A stretch of 9,790 bases of DNA from Acidobacteriota bacterium (GCA_003819755.1 RPQK01000231.1:1-9790); one strand, 5' to 3'. Positions 1 to 7,419 are shown, counted from the first letter of the stretch. Numbers and translations: made by a program. The notes: generated from the sequence alone by a model not told the origin.

Positions 1-939
1 CTGAGCGTCGGAAGTGGCAGCCACGCCGTGCAGACGGCGGAGATCATGAAGCGTTTCGAAGAGGTCTGCCTGCAGGAAGATCCCGACCTGGTGCTGGTCG
101 GCGGCGACGTGAATTCGACCGTGGCCTGTTCCCTGACGGCCGTGAAAATGCTCATTCCGGTGGCCCACGTCGAGGCGGGTCTGCGCAGCTTTGACCGAAC
201 CATGCCGGAGGAAATCAACCGCATCGTGACCGACTCCATCTCGGACCTGCTGTTCACGACGGAGATCAGCGGGAACTGTAACCTGTCGAAGGAAGGCGTG
301 GCCGAAGAGAAGATCCATCTGGTCGGCAACACGATGATTGACTCTCTCGTTCGTTTCTCGGGCCAGATCGCCAATGGAGGCCCGCCCCGCGTCCGAACGC
401 TTGCCGGCAAGCGGTACTTTCTGGCCACGATTCATCGGCCGTCGAACGTCGACGATGCGGAGCAGCTCGCGAAGGTGCTCCTGATTCTGGAGTCCGCGAG
501 CGACCTTCTCCCGGTCCTCTTTGTGGCGCATCCGCGGACGCGTGAGCGCTTGCGCAAGCTCGGGAGGGGCGACCGATTTGTTGAAATCAAAGGGGAGATG
601 GGGGAAATCCGACCAGGTTGTGTTTACCTGCTACCCCCTCTGTCTTATGTGGACTTTTTGTACGCGATGTCCCGGACCACTGCGGTTTTAACCGATTCGG
701 GCGGCATACAGGAGGAGACGACGTTTCTCCGAATTCCGTGCCTGACCCTCCGGGAAAACACGGAGCGTCCGATCACCGTGGAGGTCGGCAGTAACGAGAT
801 TGTCGGCCTGGACCAGGCGCGAATACTGTCCGCCCTCTCCGGCATAACCGAGGGCCGATGGAAAAAGACGTCGCTCCCGCCTCTCTGGGATGGCAAGGCT
901 GCAGAGAGGATCGTGAGCATCATCAATGCTTGGTGCTAA
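1..939 (+). CDS. wecB: UDP-N-acetylglucosamine 2-epimerase (non-hydrolysing), 5' partial
   Basis: Interconverts UDP-GlcNAc and UDP-ManNAc in the cytoplasm, supplying N-acetylmannosamine for surface glycans. The frame is open from base 1 and gives 312 residues; family members are about 360-380 residues, so roughly 60 N-terminal residues lie left of the window. The GTG at 28 is only an internal valine, since the conserved GSGSHA segment precedes it. Visible family motifs (window residue numbers) are GDVNST around Asp36, HVEAGLRSFD, MPEEINR, GNTMIDS, the catalytic-type histidine in IHRPSN (His145), and the C-terminal block DSGGIQEET followed by ENTERPIT, which binds the UDP-sugar. The stop is TAA. 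The next gene starts 12 bases downstream, so the two are surely co-transcribed. Nothing looks damaged. The family assignment is firm; the exact pathway (ECA-like, O-antigen or exopolysaccharide) cannot be decided from the window. Confidence 0.95.
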   Translation: MSVGSGSHAVQTAEIMKRFEEVCLQEDPDLVLVGGDVNSTVACSLTAVKMLIPVAHVEAGLRSFDRTMPEEINRIVTDSISDLLFTTEISGNCNLSKEGVAEEKIHLVGNTMIDSLVRFSGQIANGGPPRVRTLAGKRYFLATIHRPSNVDDAEQLAKVLLILESASDLLPVLFVAHPRTRERLRKLGRGDRFVEIKGEMGEIRPGCVYLLPPLSYVDFLYAMSRTTAVLTDSGGIQEETTFLRIPCLTLRENTERPITVEVGSNEIVGLDQARILSALSGITEGRWKKTSLPPLWDGKAAERIVSIINAWC

Positions 940-951
940 CCCGAGATTACT

Positions 952-1737
952 ATGAACGAGAAAATGGCCAACGTGCTGGGCTGTCCGATCAGCCGGCTGA
1001 ACCTGGATCAGGTCGTCACCGAACTGGAGAACTTCATCAAGTCAAAGAAACCTCACTACATTGCTGTGGTGAATGTGGCGAAGATCATGAAGATGAGGTC
1101 CGATCGGCGTCTCGACGCGAGCGTCAAGTCGGCTCACCTGATCGGGGCGGACGGAGTCCCACTGGTCTGGGCCTCCCGCCTGCTGGGCAATCCGCTCCCC
1201 GGCCGGGTTAACGGGACCGATCTGATGTACCGGCTGCTCGAGACGGCCGATGAGAAAGGGTACCGGATCTTCTTCTTCGGCGCCAAAGAGAAAATTCTTC
1301 AAGCCGTCCTCTCCCGCGTTCGATCGGAGTACCCGGGTGTGCAGGTGGCCGGCTGGCAGAACGGGTATTTCAAACCCGAGGATGAATGGAACATCGCCCG
1401 CAAGATACGAACTTCGCGAGCGGACATCCTGTTTATCGCCTTCGGAACACCTAAGAAGGAACTTTGGGTTGCCCGTTATCTCCAGGCGATGGGCGTGCCC
1501 GTTGTCCATGGCGTGGGCGGCAGTTTCGATGTTTTTGCCGGCTTGATTCCCCGCGCCCCGGTTTGGATGCAGAAAGCGGGCCTCGAGTGGCTGTTCCGCC
1601 TGCTTCAGGAGCCCAGGCGGATGTGGAAACGCTACCTGGTTACCAACTCGCTGTTTATCGCCCTGCTCGTCAAGGAGTTCTTCCGTGTGAAGCTGCGCCT
1701 GTCGCCCTCCGAGCCCGTTGAAAGGGGGACGGTCTAG
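952..1737 (+). CDS. WecG/TagA/CpsF family glycosyltransferase (GT26)
   Basis: Predicted to transfer a ManNAc-type sugar from its UDP donor to a lipid-linked GlcNAc acceptor at the inner face of the cytoplasmic membrane, an early step of glycan assembly. The 261 residues match the usual family length. Visible family features are the N-terminal VVNVAK segment (Asn41), LIGADGVP with Asp67, the position of the proposed catalytic base in TagA, then PGRVNGTDL, FFFGAKE, IAFGTPKKE with the characteristic Gly-Pro-Lys stretch, and GVGGSFDVFAG. The C-terminal stretch LEWLFRLLQEPRRMWKRY plus a hydrophobic segment is the membrane-targeting appendage typical of this family. ATG at 952 is chosen because it lies 12 bases after the epimerase stop; an ATG at 964 is possible, and neither has a strong ribosome site. 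Its place directly behind the UDP-ManNAc-forming epimerase supports a ManNAc or ManNAcA donor. No wecC-like dehydrogenase is in the window, so WecG (ManNAcA) and TagA (ManNAc) activity cannot be separated. Confidence 0.92.
   Translation: MNEKMANVLGCPISRLNLDQVVTELENFIKSKKPHYIAVVNVAKIMKMRSDRRLDASVKSAHLIGADGVPLVWASRLLGNPLPGRVNGTDLMYRLLETADEKGYRIFFFGAKEKILQAVLSRVRSEYPGVQVAGWQNGYFKPEDEWNIARKIRTSRADILFIAFGTPKKELWVARYLQAMGVPVVHGVGGSFDVFAGLIPRAPVWMQKAGLEWLFRLLQEPRRMWKRYLVTNSLFIALLVKEFFRVKLRLSPSEPVERGTV
1723..1728 (+). promoter_or_regulatory. Ribosome binding site for the GTG start at 1737
   Basis: AGGGGG lies 8 bases upstream of the GTG at 1737. It sits inside the end of the preceding glycosyltransferase gene, whose TAG stop shares its G with the GTG start. 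The strong site and the one-base overlap decide this start and suggest translational coupling. Confidence 0.75.
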
Positions 1738-3206
1738 TGATTACGCTCTTTCTGCTGGTCGCCGTTTTGGTGTGGGTGCCGGTCGCCTTGGGACTGGTCT
1801 CGCGGCGTCCTCTCGCTGTCCTTCTGATCTGGTTGGTCGTCGGGCCCATCATCTCCAACATCGTGAAATGGCCAGGCGCCAATCCCTTCTTCTGGGCAGG
1901 ACCGGCGACAGAGCATTCAGGCGGTTATCTGACTCTTCCCAGCAACGTGACCACGAGCGAGATGCTGGAACCGACTCGTGTCGTCGTCTTTGCGCTTTTG
2001 GCGATGGTGATAGCGGAGAGGATCATCCGCAAGAGGAACCGCGTACCCCTCGACAGGACCGAGAAGATGATGGCAGCGTTTTCCGCCTGCCTGGCTCTCA
2101 GCTCTCTGCTCCTGTCCAGCCGGCCTTTCTTCGGGCTGCGAGTCACCATTGATGTTTTCGCCGTTCCATTCTTCGGCTACTACCTGGCGCGGCGGTTTGT
2201 GAGGACCGAGGGTCAGTACCGCCAGCTTAACCGCGCCATCGTTTACCTCGGGGTCCTGGTAATCGCGGCCTGCGCGGTGGAACGGTTCGTGAATGCGGGG
2301 ATGTTCTATCGTCTGAAAGGGCCTTTCATGCAAGGTGCGCAACGGGGCTCCAGCATCCTGCATATCGTTGTCATAGTGATTTTCTTTGCCGTTCTTCTTG
2401 ACGCCCTTTCGACCTGGCGGGACCGGTCCCATATTCCGGGTGCCAAAAAAGAGATCCGTTGGTTCGTGATTCTGCTGGCCCCGCTTCTCGTTCTGCTCAC
2501 GTGGTCGCGCGGAAACTGGCTCGGCCTGCTCGTCGGCATCTGGCTCCTTATGCTGCTTGGCCGGCGGCTGCTCGGGCGGCCCATGAGGATGGCTATCGCC
2601 GGAGTCACGCTGATCATCCTGCCAATGGCAGGTCTGGGAGTCCTCAGTCTGAAGTCGAGTGCCGTCATGGATCAACGCGTGGGCAACGTCGCGAACGTGG
2701 TGGGAAGATTTGCGACCTGGCGCGTTGTCATCAAACGGGGAATGGAGAATCCGATCCTCGGTATCGGCCTGAATGACACTCGGGACGTTCTGGGCGAGGT
2801 TACAGGGGAATCCGGCGAAGAAGCTGTTTACAGCACCGTTCATAATTCGTTTCTGACTCTGTTCACCGAGCTCGGCCTGGTCGGCCTGCTTTCCTACGTC
2901 GCCATCATGGTCTCGCTGGCACAGTCGGGATACAGGTTGTACCGGTGGGGGAAGGGACCGAAGGAACGATGGCGAGGCATCACCGTGCTTGCCGTTCTGT
3001 GCGCTTACCAAATCCCCGGGTTCTTTGCCAACACCATACAGATGTTCGGGTTCGGGCATCTTCTTGTTTTCGTCTTTCTAGGCGGACTGGTGGGCGCGAC
3101 TGTGCATCCCGAGAATTTGACTGTACCGGAGCCGGTTTTCCGTGGAGCGAGGAGAGGGCGCCTGATGCGAAGTCCCTCCCGCCTCGGGCACGTGAAGTTC
3201 TCGTAG
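1737..3206 (+). CDS. O-antigen ligase / Wzy polymerase family membrane protein
   Basis: A 489-residue polytopic inner-membrane protein of the Wzy_C (O-antigen ligase, WaaL-like) superfamily, expected to act on the periplasmic side either by polymerising lipid-linked repeat units or by ligating the finished glycan to an acceptor. About ten or more hydrophobic segments are spread over the chain, beginning at the N-terminus. The signature region is present: a transmembrane stretch with LLTWSRGNWLGL (Arg258) and, after a large periplasmic loop, PILGIGLNDTR and then VHNSFLTLFTELGLVGLL with His369, the family's hallmark HN-S followed by E-GL-GLL. The start is GTG, overlapping the previous stop by one base. 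The next gene, a flippase, begins 13 bases downstream. Ligases and polymerases of this fold cannot be told apart by sequence alone; the placement beside the flippase in one operon slightly favours a polymerase. Confidence 0.85.
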   Translation: MITLFLLVAVLVWVPVALGLVSRRPLAVLLIWLVVGPIISNIVKWPGANPFFWAGPATEHSGGYLTLPSNVTTSEMLEPTRVVVFALLAMVIAERIIRKRNRVPLDRTEKMMAAFSACLALSSLLLSSRPFFGLRVTIDVFAVPFFGYYLARRFVRTEGQYRQLNRAIVYLGVLVIAACAVERFVNAGMFYRLKGPFMQGAQRGSSILHIVVIVIFFAVLLDALSTWRDRSHIPGAKKEIRWFVILLAPLLVLLTWSRGNWLGLLVGIWLLMLLGRRLLGRPMRMAIAGVTLIILPMAGLGVLSLKSSAVMDQRVGNVANVVGRFATWRVVIKRGMENPILGIGLNDTRDVLGEVTGESGEEAVYSTVHNSFLTLFTELGLVGLLSYVAIMVSLAQSGYRLYRWGKGPKERWRGITVLAVLCAYQIPGFFANTIQMFGFGHLLVFVFLGGLVGATVHPENLTVPEPVFRGARRGRLMRSPSRLGHVKFS

Positions 3207-3211
3207 ACAGC

Positions 3212-3216
3212 AGGAG
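3212..3216 (+). promoter_or_regulatory. Ribosome binding site for the flippase gene
   Basis: AGGAG in the 13-base gap before the flippase gene. It is 3 bases from TTG at 3220 and 12 bases from the in-frame TTG at 3229, so both candidate starts have off-optimum spacing. No in-frame ATG or GTG lies nearby, and an in-frame TGA at 3193 blocks earlier starts. The gene therefore begins with TTG whichever is used. Confidence 0.5.
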
Positions 3217-3219
3217 CCA

Positions 3220-4755
3220 TTGACTGCTTTGAAACAACGGGGATCACTGACCGAAAAGACAGGACGCGCGGTCGGCTACCGCCTCGGCGGAAACGTCGCT
3301 CTCGTGCTGCAGGGCCTTGCTCTGGGTGTGATACTCGCGCGGATTCTGCCGCCACACGAATTCGGCGTCTTCGCCGTTGGTCTTGGCATTATTACCGTCG
3401 CGGATATCATCAGCAACGCCGGGATGTTTCAGGCCCTGGTCCAGAGAAAGGACTTGCGGCCGGAGGATGAGACCACCGGCTTTGTGCTCCAGCTGTCGTT
3501 CGCCCTCGTCCTGGGAACCTGCCTGGTTCTGCTCGGCCCGTATTTCGCCAGGTTCTTCAAGATGCCCGGGCTTGGCCTTCTGATTCAACTGCAGTCAGCG
3601 GTTCTAGTCATCAAAGCCTTCTCACTGATTCCCAATACGCGGCTCATGCGCGGGCTGGCCTTTGACCGCGTTGCTTTCATGGACGTCGTGAGCCGCCTCC
3701 TGGGCGGGTTGGTCGCGATTGCCCTCGGGCTTCGGGGGTTGGGTGCCCTGGCTCTTACCGGTGGCGCCTTGACCACCGCTGTGGTCAGCACTGGGCTTGG
3801 GTGGTATTTTGCCTCCGGGGCTATTCCCCTCAAGTTGAGCCGGGAGTCGGCCCGCGCCCTGACGGGTTACGGCACGGGCGTCCTGGCGAGCCGCATCTTT
3901 AATGACCTCGCTCGCCGCGTGGACGTGTTCATCATTGGCCGGCGGCTCGGTCCGGAGATTGTGGGTTTCTACAATCGAGCTTATCAGCTCATCACGATTC
4001 CCCTGTTCCAGTTCACAAATGCGATCAATCAGGTCCTCTTTCCGGCAATGGCGAAGGTGCAGAATGACGACGAGCGTTTCCGGCGCGGGTTTCTGGGTTC
4101 GGTCAGTCTGTCCACGATGGTCGCGTTTCCGATGCTGACGCTGTTGTGGACGTGTGGGGATGTACTTATTCCTTTCCTCTACGGGCCACGGTGGTCCGGA
4201 GCCGTTCCGCTTCTGACTCTTCTGTCATTTGCCGGCTACCTTCGCGTCATCAACAATCCCAATGGACTGGTCACTCAAGCTCGGGCACGTGTCGGAGCTG
4301 AGGCTTGGCGGCAGGCGGGTTTCACCTTCATGATCGGCGTATTCGTTCTGCTCGGAACGATTTGGGGTATAACCGGAGCGGTCATTGGGGTTGGCGTGTC
4401 GACGAGCCTGTATCTGTTCTTTATGACGCGCCTGGCGTTGTCGATCGCTGCAATACCGATGGCGGACTGGCTTCGGGCGCTGAAGAGTACTGTCCTGGGC
4501 ACCGTCGCCATGTCTGTCGCCATTCTCGCGGCCAAAGACCTTCTCGTCCCCTGGTTGCCCAGCTTCGCCTTGCTCGCGACTCTCTCTTTACTGGGTTGCG
4601 CTGTCTACCTGCTCGCCGTTCGCTTCCTCCTGTCACCGGTTGAGCGGGAGATCCTCGAGCGTGTCGGAACGGTTCTGCCTGTGAGGCTCAGCTGGTTGCC
4701 GCGGCTGGTCCTCGGCGTTGGTCAGAAACGCGTCGCGGCTGTGGCGGCCGATTAG
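3220..4755 (+). CDS. Polysaccharide flippase, Wzx/WzxC-like (MOP superfamily)
   Basis: An integral inner-membrane protein of 511 residues predicted to flip undecaprenyl-pyrophosphate-linked oligosaccharide from the cytoplasmic to the periplasmic leaflet. It shows the pattern of the lipopolysaccharide-biosynthesis/WzxC branch: an N-terminal segment with RLGGNVALVLQGLALGVILA, then LPPHEFGVFAV and the motif of an Asn-Ala-Gly-Met stretch followed by ALVQRKDL. The central conserved block carries IIGRRLGPEIVGFYNRAYQL and then the segment with NAINQVLFPAMAKVQ, followed by FLYGPRWSGAVPLL. About 12-14 hydrophobic segments alternate with short polar loops. The length is normal for the family. Translation starts at TTG (3220 or 3229). 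The gene follows the ligase/polymerase-like gene by 13 bases and precedes a glycosyltransferase by 5, consistent with a Wzx/Wzy-dependent pathway. The substrate cannot be deduced. Confidence 0.9.
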   Translation: MTALKQRGSLTEKTGRAVGYRLGGNVALVLQGLALGVILARILPPHEFGVFAVGLGIITVADIISNAGMFQALVQRKDLRPEDETTGFVLQLSFALVLGTCLVLLGPYFARFFKMPGLGLLIQLQSAVLVIKAFSLIPNTRLMRGLAFDRVAFMDVVSRLLGGLVAIALGLRGLGALALTGGALTTAVVSTGLGWYFASGAIPLKLSRESARALTGYGTGVLASRIFNDLARRVDVFIIGRRLGPEIVGFYNRAYQLITIPLFQFTNAINQVLFPAMAKVQNDDERFRRGFLGSVSLSTMVAFPMLTLLWTCGDVLIPFLYGPRWSGAVPLLTLLSFAGYLRVINNPNGLVTQARARVGAEAWRQAGFTFMIGVFVLLGTIWGITGAVIGVGVSTSLYLFFMTRLALSIAAIPMADWLRALKSTVLGTVAMSVAILAAKDLLVPWLPSFALLATLSLLGCAVYLLAVRFLLSPVEREILERVGTVLPVRLSWLPRLVLGVGQKRVAAVAAD

Positions 4756-4760
4756 CTGAT

Positions 4761-5903
4761 ATGCGAATCCTCTTCCTGAACGATTCTTCACGAATGGCCG
4801 GTGCCGAGAAGAGCCTCGCCCTGCTCGCCGGGCATCTGGACGACGGGAGGTTCGAGAAGCTGGTCGTGTGTCCGCCCGGCCCATATGCCGACTATCTGCG
4901 GGAGAGGGAAATTCATGTTGTTGAGTCTCCGCTGCACTACTACGCGCGGCGGACCGGGTTAACCAGGTATCTCTGCTCACTCTTGAAAATCGCGCGCCTG
5001 GTCGGTTCGTACCGACCCGGGATCATCCACTGTAATTCCTATCGAGCGGCGCATTGGGGTATCCCGCTCGCGGCTCTGCTTCGAGTCCCGACAGTCTGTC
5101 ATATCCGGGATTCCCGCTACACACGGTGGTCCTCCTGGTTGATGGCGCACAGCCCGAAAAACGTGCGCTTCATCGCCATTTCCGTCGCTGTCCGTGAGGC
5201 CTTGTTGCGTGCCGGCGTCGATCCCGATCGGATTGACGTGATTCACAATTGTTCCGATCTTCGCGCCTTTCACCCGGGCGTCACGCCGAATGTTGAGGTC
5301 CAGACAAAAGGGAAGCTGCGTCTCGGAGTGTTCGGGCGAATTGAAGAGAGAAAAAGGGTGATCGACGCGGTCGAGGCCTTGTCCCGGTTGGACCCTACCA
5401 CTGACCCTCACCTCTTTGTCGTCGGCGAAGCGTGGACCGACGGCGGTGCGGAAGTTGAGAGGAATCTGCGGTCGAGGATCAAGGAACTTGGCTTGGAAGA
5501 TCGGGTGATCTTTATGGGATATCGGACAGACGTCCCGAAGATCATGGCCGCCCTGGACATTGTCCTGATGCCCGCGGTCGATGAGCCTTTCGCGCGGGTG
5601 GTCCTGGAAGGAATGTGCCTCGGAAAGCCTGTTATCGGCACGTTGTCCGGGGGAGTCCCTGAAGTTATCGAGGACGGTATAAGCGGGATACTGGTATCGC
5701 CTCGCGCTCCGGACGCATTGGCTCGTGCGATCGATTCAATCAGGTCGGATTCCGCCTTCGCTCGCCGCATCGGCGAGAATGGGCGCGCCCGTGCGCTAAG
5801 CACGTTTTCGGTAGAGACCCACCTGCGAAGAGTCGAAGAAACGTACCAGAAGGTGCTGAAGACCGACGACTACAGCGCCGCGTCATGTGACGCGGCGCTG
5901 TAG
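4761..5903 (+). CDS. Glycosyltransferase family 4 (GT-B fold)
   Basis: A cytoplasmic or membrane-associated retaining glycosyltransferase of 380 residues that should add one sugar from a nucleotide donor to the growing lipid-linked glycan. The N-terminal half begins MRILFLNDSSRMAGAEKS, a typical acceptor domain start with the Gly-Ala-Glu loop, and contains GIIHCNSYRAA and CHIRDSRY. The C-terminal donor domain starts at about residue 188 with LGVFGRIEERKRV (Lys198) and carries the canonical EX7E motif (Glu275 and Glu283 in EPFARVVLEGM), then GKPVIGTLSGGVPEVI. ATG at 4761 is 5 bases after the flippase stop; no clear ribosome site is visible, so coupling to the upstream gene is likely. The family fold normally ends near YQKVL; the last dozen residues are encoded almost entirely by a perfect inverted repeat that also contains the stop codon. 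Donor and acceptor sugars are unknown. Confidence 0.92.
   Translation: MRILFLNDSSRMAGAEKSLALLAGHLDDGRFEKLVVCPPGPYADYLREREIHVVESPLHYYARRTGLTRYLCSLLKIARLVGSYRPGIIHCNSYRAAHWGIPLAALLRVPTVCHIRDSRYTRWSSWLMAHSPKNVRFIAISVAVREALLRAGVDPDRIDVIHNCSDLRAFHPGVTPNVEVQTKGKLRLGVFGRIEERKRVIDAVEALSRLDPTTDPHLFVVGEAWTDGGAEVERNLRSRIKELGLEDRVIFMGYRTDVPKIMAALDIVLMPAVDEPFARVVLEGMCLGKPVIGTLSGGVPEVIEDGISGILVSPRAPDALARAIDSIRSDSAFARRIGENGRARALSTFSVETHLRRVEETYQKVLKTDDYSAASCDAAL
5870..5903. repeat. Perfect 16-bp inverted repeat at the gene end
   Basis: The left arm CTACAGCGCCGCGTCA (5870-5885) is exactly complementary to the right arm (5888-5903), with only TG between them; as RNA the apex would open to a loop of four or more bases. 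The right arm ends exactly with the TAG stop of the + strand glycosyltransferase, so the hairpin encodes that protein's last ten residues. It lies at the junction of two convergent genes and could act as a bidirectional transcription barrier or 3'-end stabiliser. No T-run follows on either strand, so it is not a standard intrinsic terminator. A REP-like insertion is the alternative. Confidence 0.8.
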
Positions 5904-5920
5904 CTGCGCAGGTCGTTTCA

Positions 5921-5938
5921 CGGCGCGCTACTGCGCCG
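5921..5938. terminator. Small GC-rich stem at the convergent junction
   Basis: CGGCGC (5921-5926) and GCGCCG (5933-5938) can pair around a six-base loop. The stem contains the stop codon of the - strand beta-helix gene (5928-5930). With the larger inverted repeat 17 bases to the left, it makes the convergent junction strongly structured. There is no T-tract, so a terminator role is only suggested by position; in GC-rich sequence a 6-bp stem can also arise by chance. Confidence 0.3.
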
Positions 5939-7235
5939 CCACCACCCTCAGTCCTCGCGGCGCGGCCGGCGGGACAGAGTTGAAGTATTCGAAGGCGCCC
6001 AGGTCACGACAGCTGCCGTTTGCCGCTCGTCCGTTGAAGTCCGAGGACGAGTACGGGGCGCTGTGAGCCTGGTCGATAGCGGCGCTCCCTGCAACCAGCC
6101 GGAAGTCGCCAGTGGCACAATTGACGAACAACGAGGAACTGGTTTCGCTGGCGGGCAGGTTCTCCCCGAGATTGATCCCCAGGTTGTTCTTGATGATCAG
6201 GATTGAGGGGTTCAACTTCAGCACATCGTGGCTGACCAGGTTGTAGAACGTGTTGTTGTACACCTGGCTGGGAGGATGCTGTCCGGCCGCCCACGTTTTG
6301 GACCAGTCTTTCATCCGGATCGCTGCAGCGGCTGGAGCGACGCCATTATAGACAACGTTATTGAAGACCCTATGATTGGCCTCCGGTTCCACCAGGAAAG
6401 CACCCATTCCGCATTTGTTGGAGTGGAGGACATTGTTGTAGACGGTATGGGAATGGCCGTCCAGCGTGATGGTTCCATCGTTCCCCTCGGCCGGGTTCCC
6501 GCCGTAATCGGCCCAAAGGACCTGGTTGCGGAAGACGTTGTCATGAACCGAGAAGTTGCGGGAATGCTTCTTCGCCTCCAGGCCGTTTTCCGTGAATCCG
6601 ATAGCCTCGTTCCGGTAAATCTCCAGGTTGTAGACTGTCTGGTCGGGGTAGTACTTGCTCCCTAGATAGAAAGCTTCGCCCCAGAACTCGTAATGCCCGG
6701 TCGATTCGATCCGGCAGTCACGAATGATCACATCATGCTCGCCAGAAGTGATACTGATTCCGGCAGCCCGAGTGTTTTTTACGACGCAATCTTCGATAAT
6801 CACGTCATGGACCGCTTCCGGAAGGGTGACCTCTTCGCCGGATCCGATCCGCAGCGCTCCCTTGTTTCCGCCGGTTTTCCATCCGTCGAAAACGATGCCC
6901 TGGACAGTAACGTAGTTGGCCCAGACTCTGCCCAGCGGTCCAGTCGCCACCTGGATGACCGCTTTGCGACGGTTCAAGGACCGTACCACGACGGGCGCGT
7001 TCTGGCTGCCCCCCTTTCTGATGTACAAGGTCTCCTTGTAAATGCCGTCCAGCAGGACGACCTCATCCCCGGGCCCCGGCATACCCAGTCCGGTGACAAG
7101 GGGGCAGGGAGATGACAGGCTGCACGCGGAACCGCTGCCCGTGGGTGAGACATAATAGGTTGTGGCCCAGACTGTTTCACAAAGAATGGGGATGAGTAAG
7201 GCCAGCGAGAACAGGAGAACGAACTTACACTTCAT
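5928..7235 (-). CDS. Secreted right-handed parallel beta-helix repeat protein
   Basis: A 435-residue exported protein with a pectate-lyase-like beta-helix fold. Residues 1-24 form a signal peptide (MKCKF, a hydrophobic core, then VWA before TTYYVSPTGSGS); the residue before the cysteine in the core is Leu, so it does not look like a lipoprotein. The mature N-terminus has the YYVSPTGSGS start and the GDEVVLLDGIYKETL segment common to this family. Residues 100-350 hold stacked coils with repeated turns such as DVIIEDCVVKN, DVIIRDCRIES, NLEIYRNEA, NFSVHDNVFRN, HTVYNNVLHSN and QVYNNTFYN. The C-terminus has LFVNCATGDFRL, GSAAIDQA and DLGAFEY, then a short Pro-rich end. The start at 7235 is chosen over an upstream in-frame start (7307) because of the signal peptide and the strong ribosome site. 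A lyase, epimerase or binding role on the neighbouring polysaccharide is inference; no catalytic residues can be assigned. Confidence 0.88.
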   Translation of the reverse strand: MKCKFVLLFSLALLIPILCETVWATTYYVSPTGSGSACSLSSPCPLVTGLGMPGPGDEVVLLDGIYKETLYIRKGGSQNAPVVVRSLNRRKAVIQVATGPLGRVWANYVTVQGIVFDGWKTGGNKGALRIGSGEEVTLPEAVHDVIIEDCVVKNTRAAGISITSGEHDVIIRDCRIESTGHYEFWGEAFYLGSKYYPDQTVYNLEIYRNEAIGFTENGLEAKKHSRNFSVHDNVFRNQVLWADYGGNPAEGNDGTITLDGHSHTVYNNVLHSNKCGMGAFLVEPEANHRVFNNVVYNGVAPAAAAIRMKDWSKTWAAGQHPPSQVYNNTFYNLVSHDVLKLNPSILIIKNNLGINLGENLPASETSSSLFVNCATGDFRLVAGSAAIDQAHSAPYSSSDFNGRAANGSCRDLGAFEYFNSVPPAAPRGLRVVAAQ

Positions 7236-7419
7236 GGTCTTTCTCCTCTGGGAGGGGGGAGTTATGGAGAGAAAGCCGAGTCCAAAACTCCTGACTACTG
7301 CGGACAAACAACTCAGAACACCTCATCAAGTACTAACAGCCCCGGGATCATAATCTCCCGGGTCGACGACTCCTGTGATAGACGTCACCCCGTATAACAC
7401 ACGCCTCGTGACTGGAACA
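7236..7419. promoter_or_regulatory. Divergent intergenic region with a 7-bp inverted repeat
   Basis: This 184-base gap separates the divergent beta-helix and glycosyltransferase genes and should contain both their promoters. It includes the inverted repeat CCCGGGA (7341-7347) and TCCCGGG (7356-7362) with an 8-base AT-rich spacer, a shape that would suit an operator or a small hairpin. TATAAC at 7393-7398 resembles a -10 box for the + strand gene, but no convincing -35 box lies 16-18 bases before it, and no clear promoter is visible on the - strand. The last 45 bases are open in the frame of the + strand gene from a GTG at 7375. Confidence 0.4.
7243..7249 (-). promoter_or_regulatory. Ribosome binding site for the beta-helix gene
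   Basis: On the - strand AGAGGAG lies seven bases before the ATG at 7235. It is the strongest ribosome site in the window with near-ideal spacing, and fixes the start at the signal-peptide methionine rather than 24 codons upstream. A CCTC four bases before it could pair with its GAGG, a weak stem that may be incidental. Confidence 0.8.

Noticed and set aside
28..30. GTG at 28 as the epimerase start
   Set aside because: The nine codons before it are open and continue the conserved family sequence, so the gene is cut by the window edge.
1917..3059. A 380-codon open frame on the - strand
   Set aside because: It lies wholly antisense to the O-antigen ligase-like gene, is rich in charged residues with no recognisable domain, and is explained by codon bias of the real gene.
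6228..6665. A 145-codon + strand open frame
   Set aside because: It is antisense to the beta-helix gene, which has a signal peptide, ribosome site and family repeats; the frame has no start context or domain.
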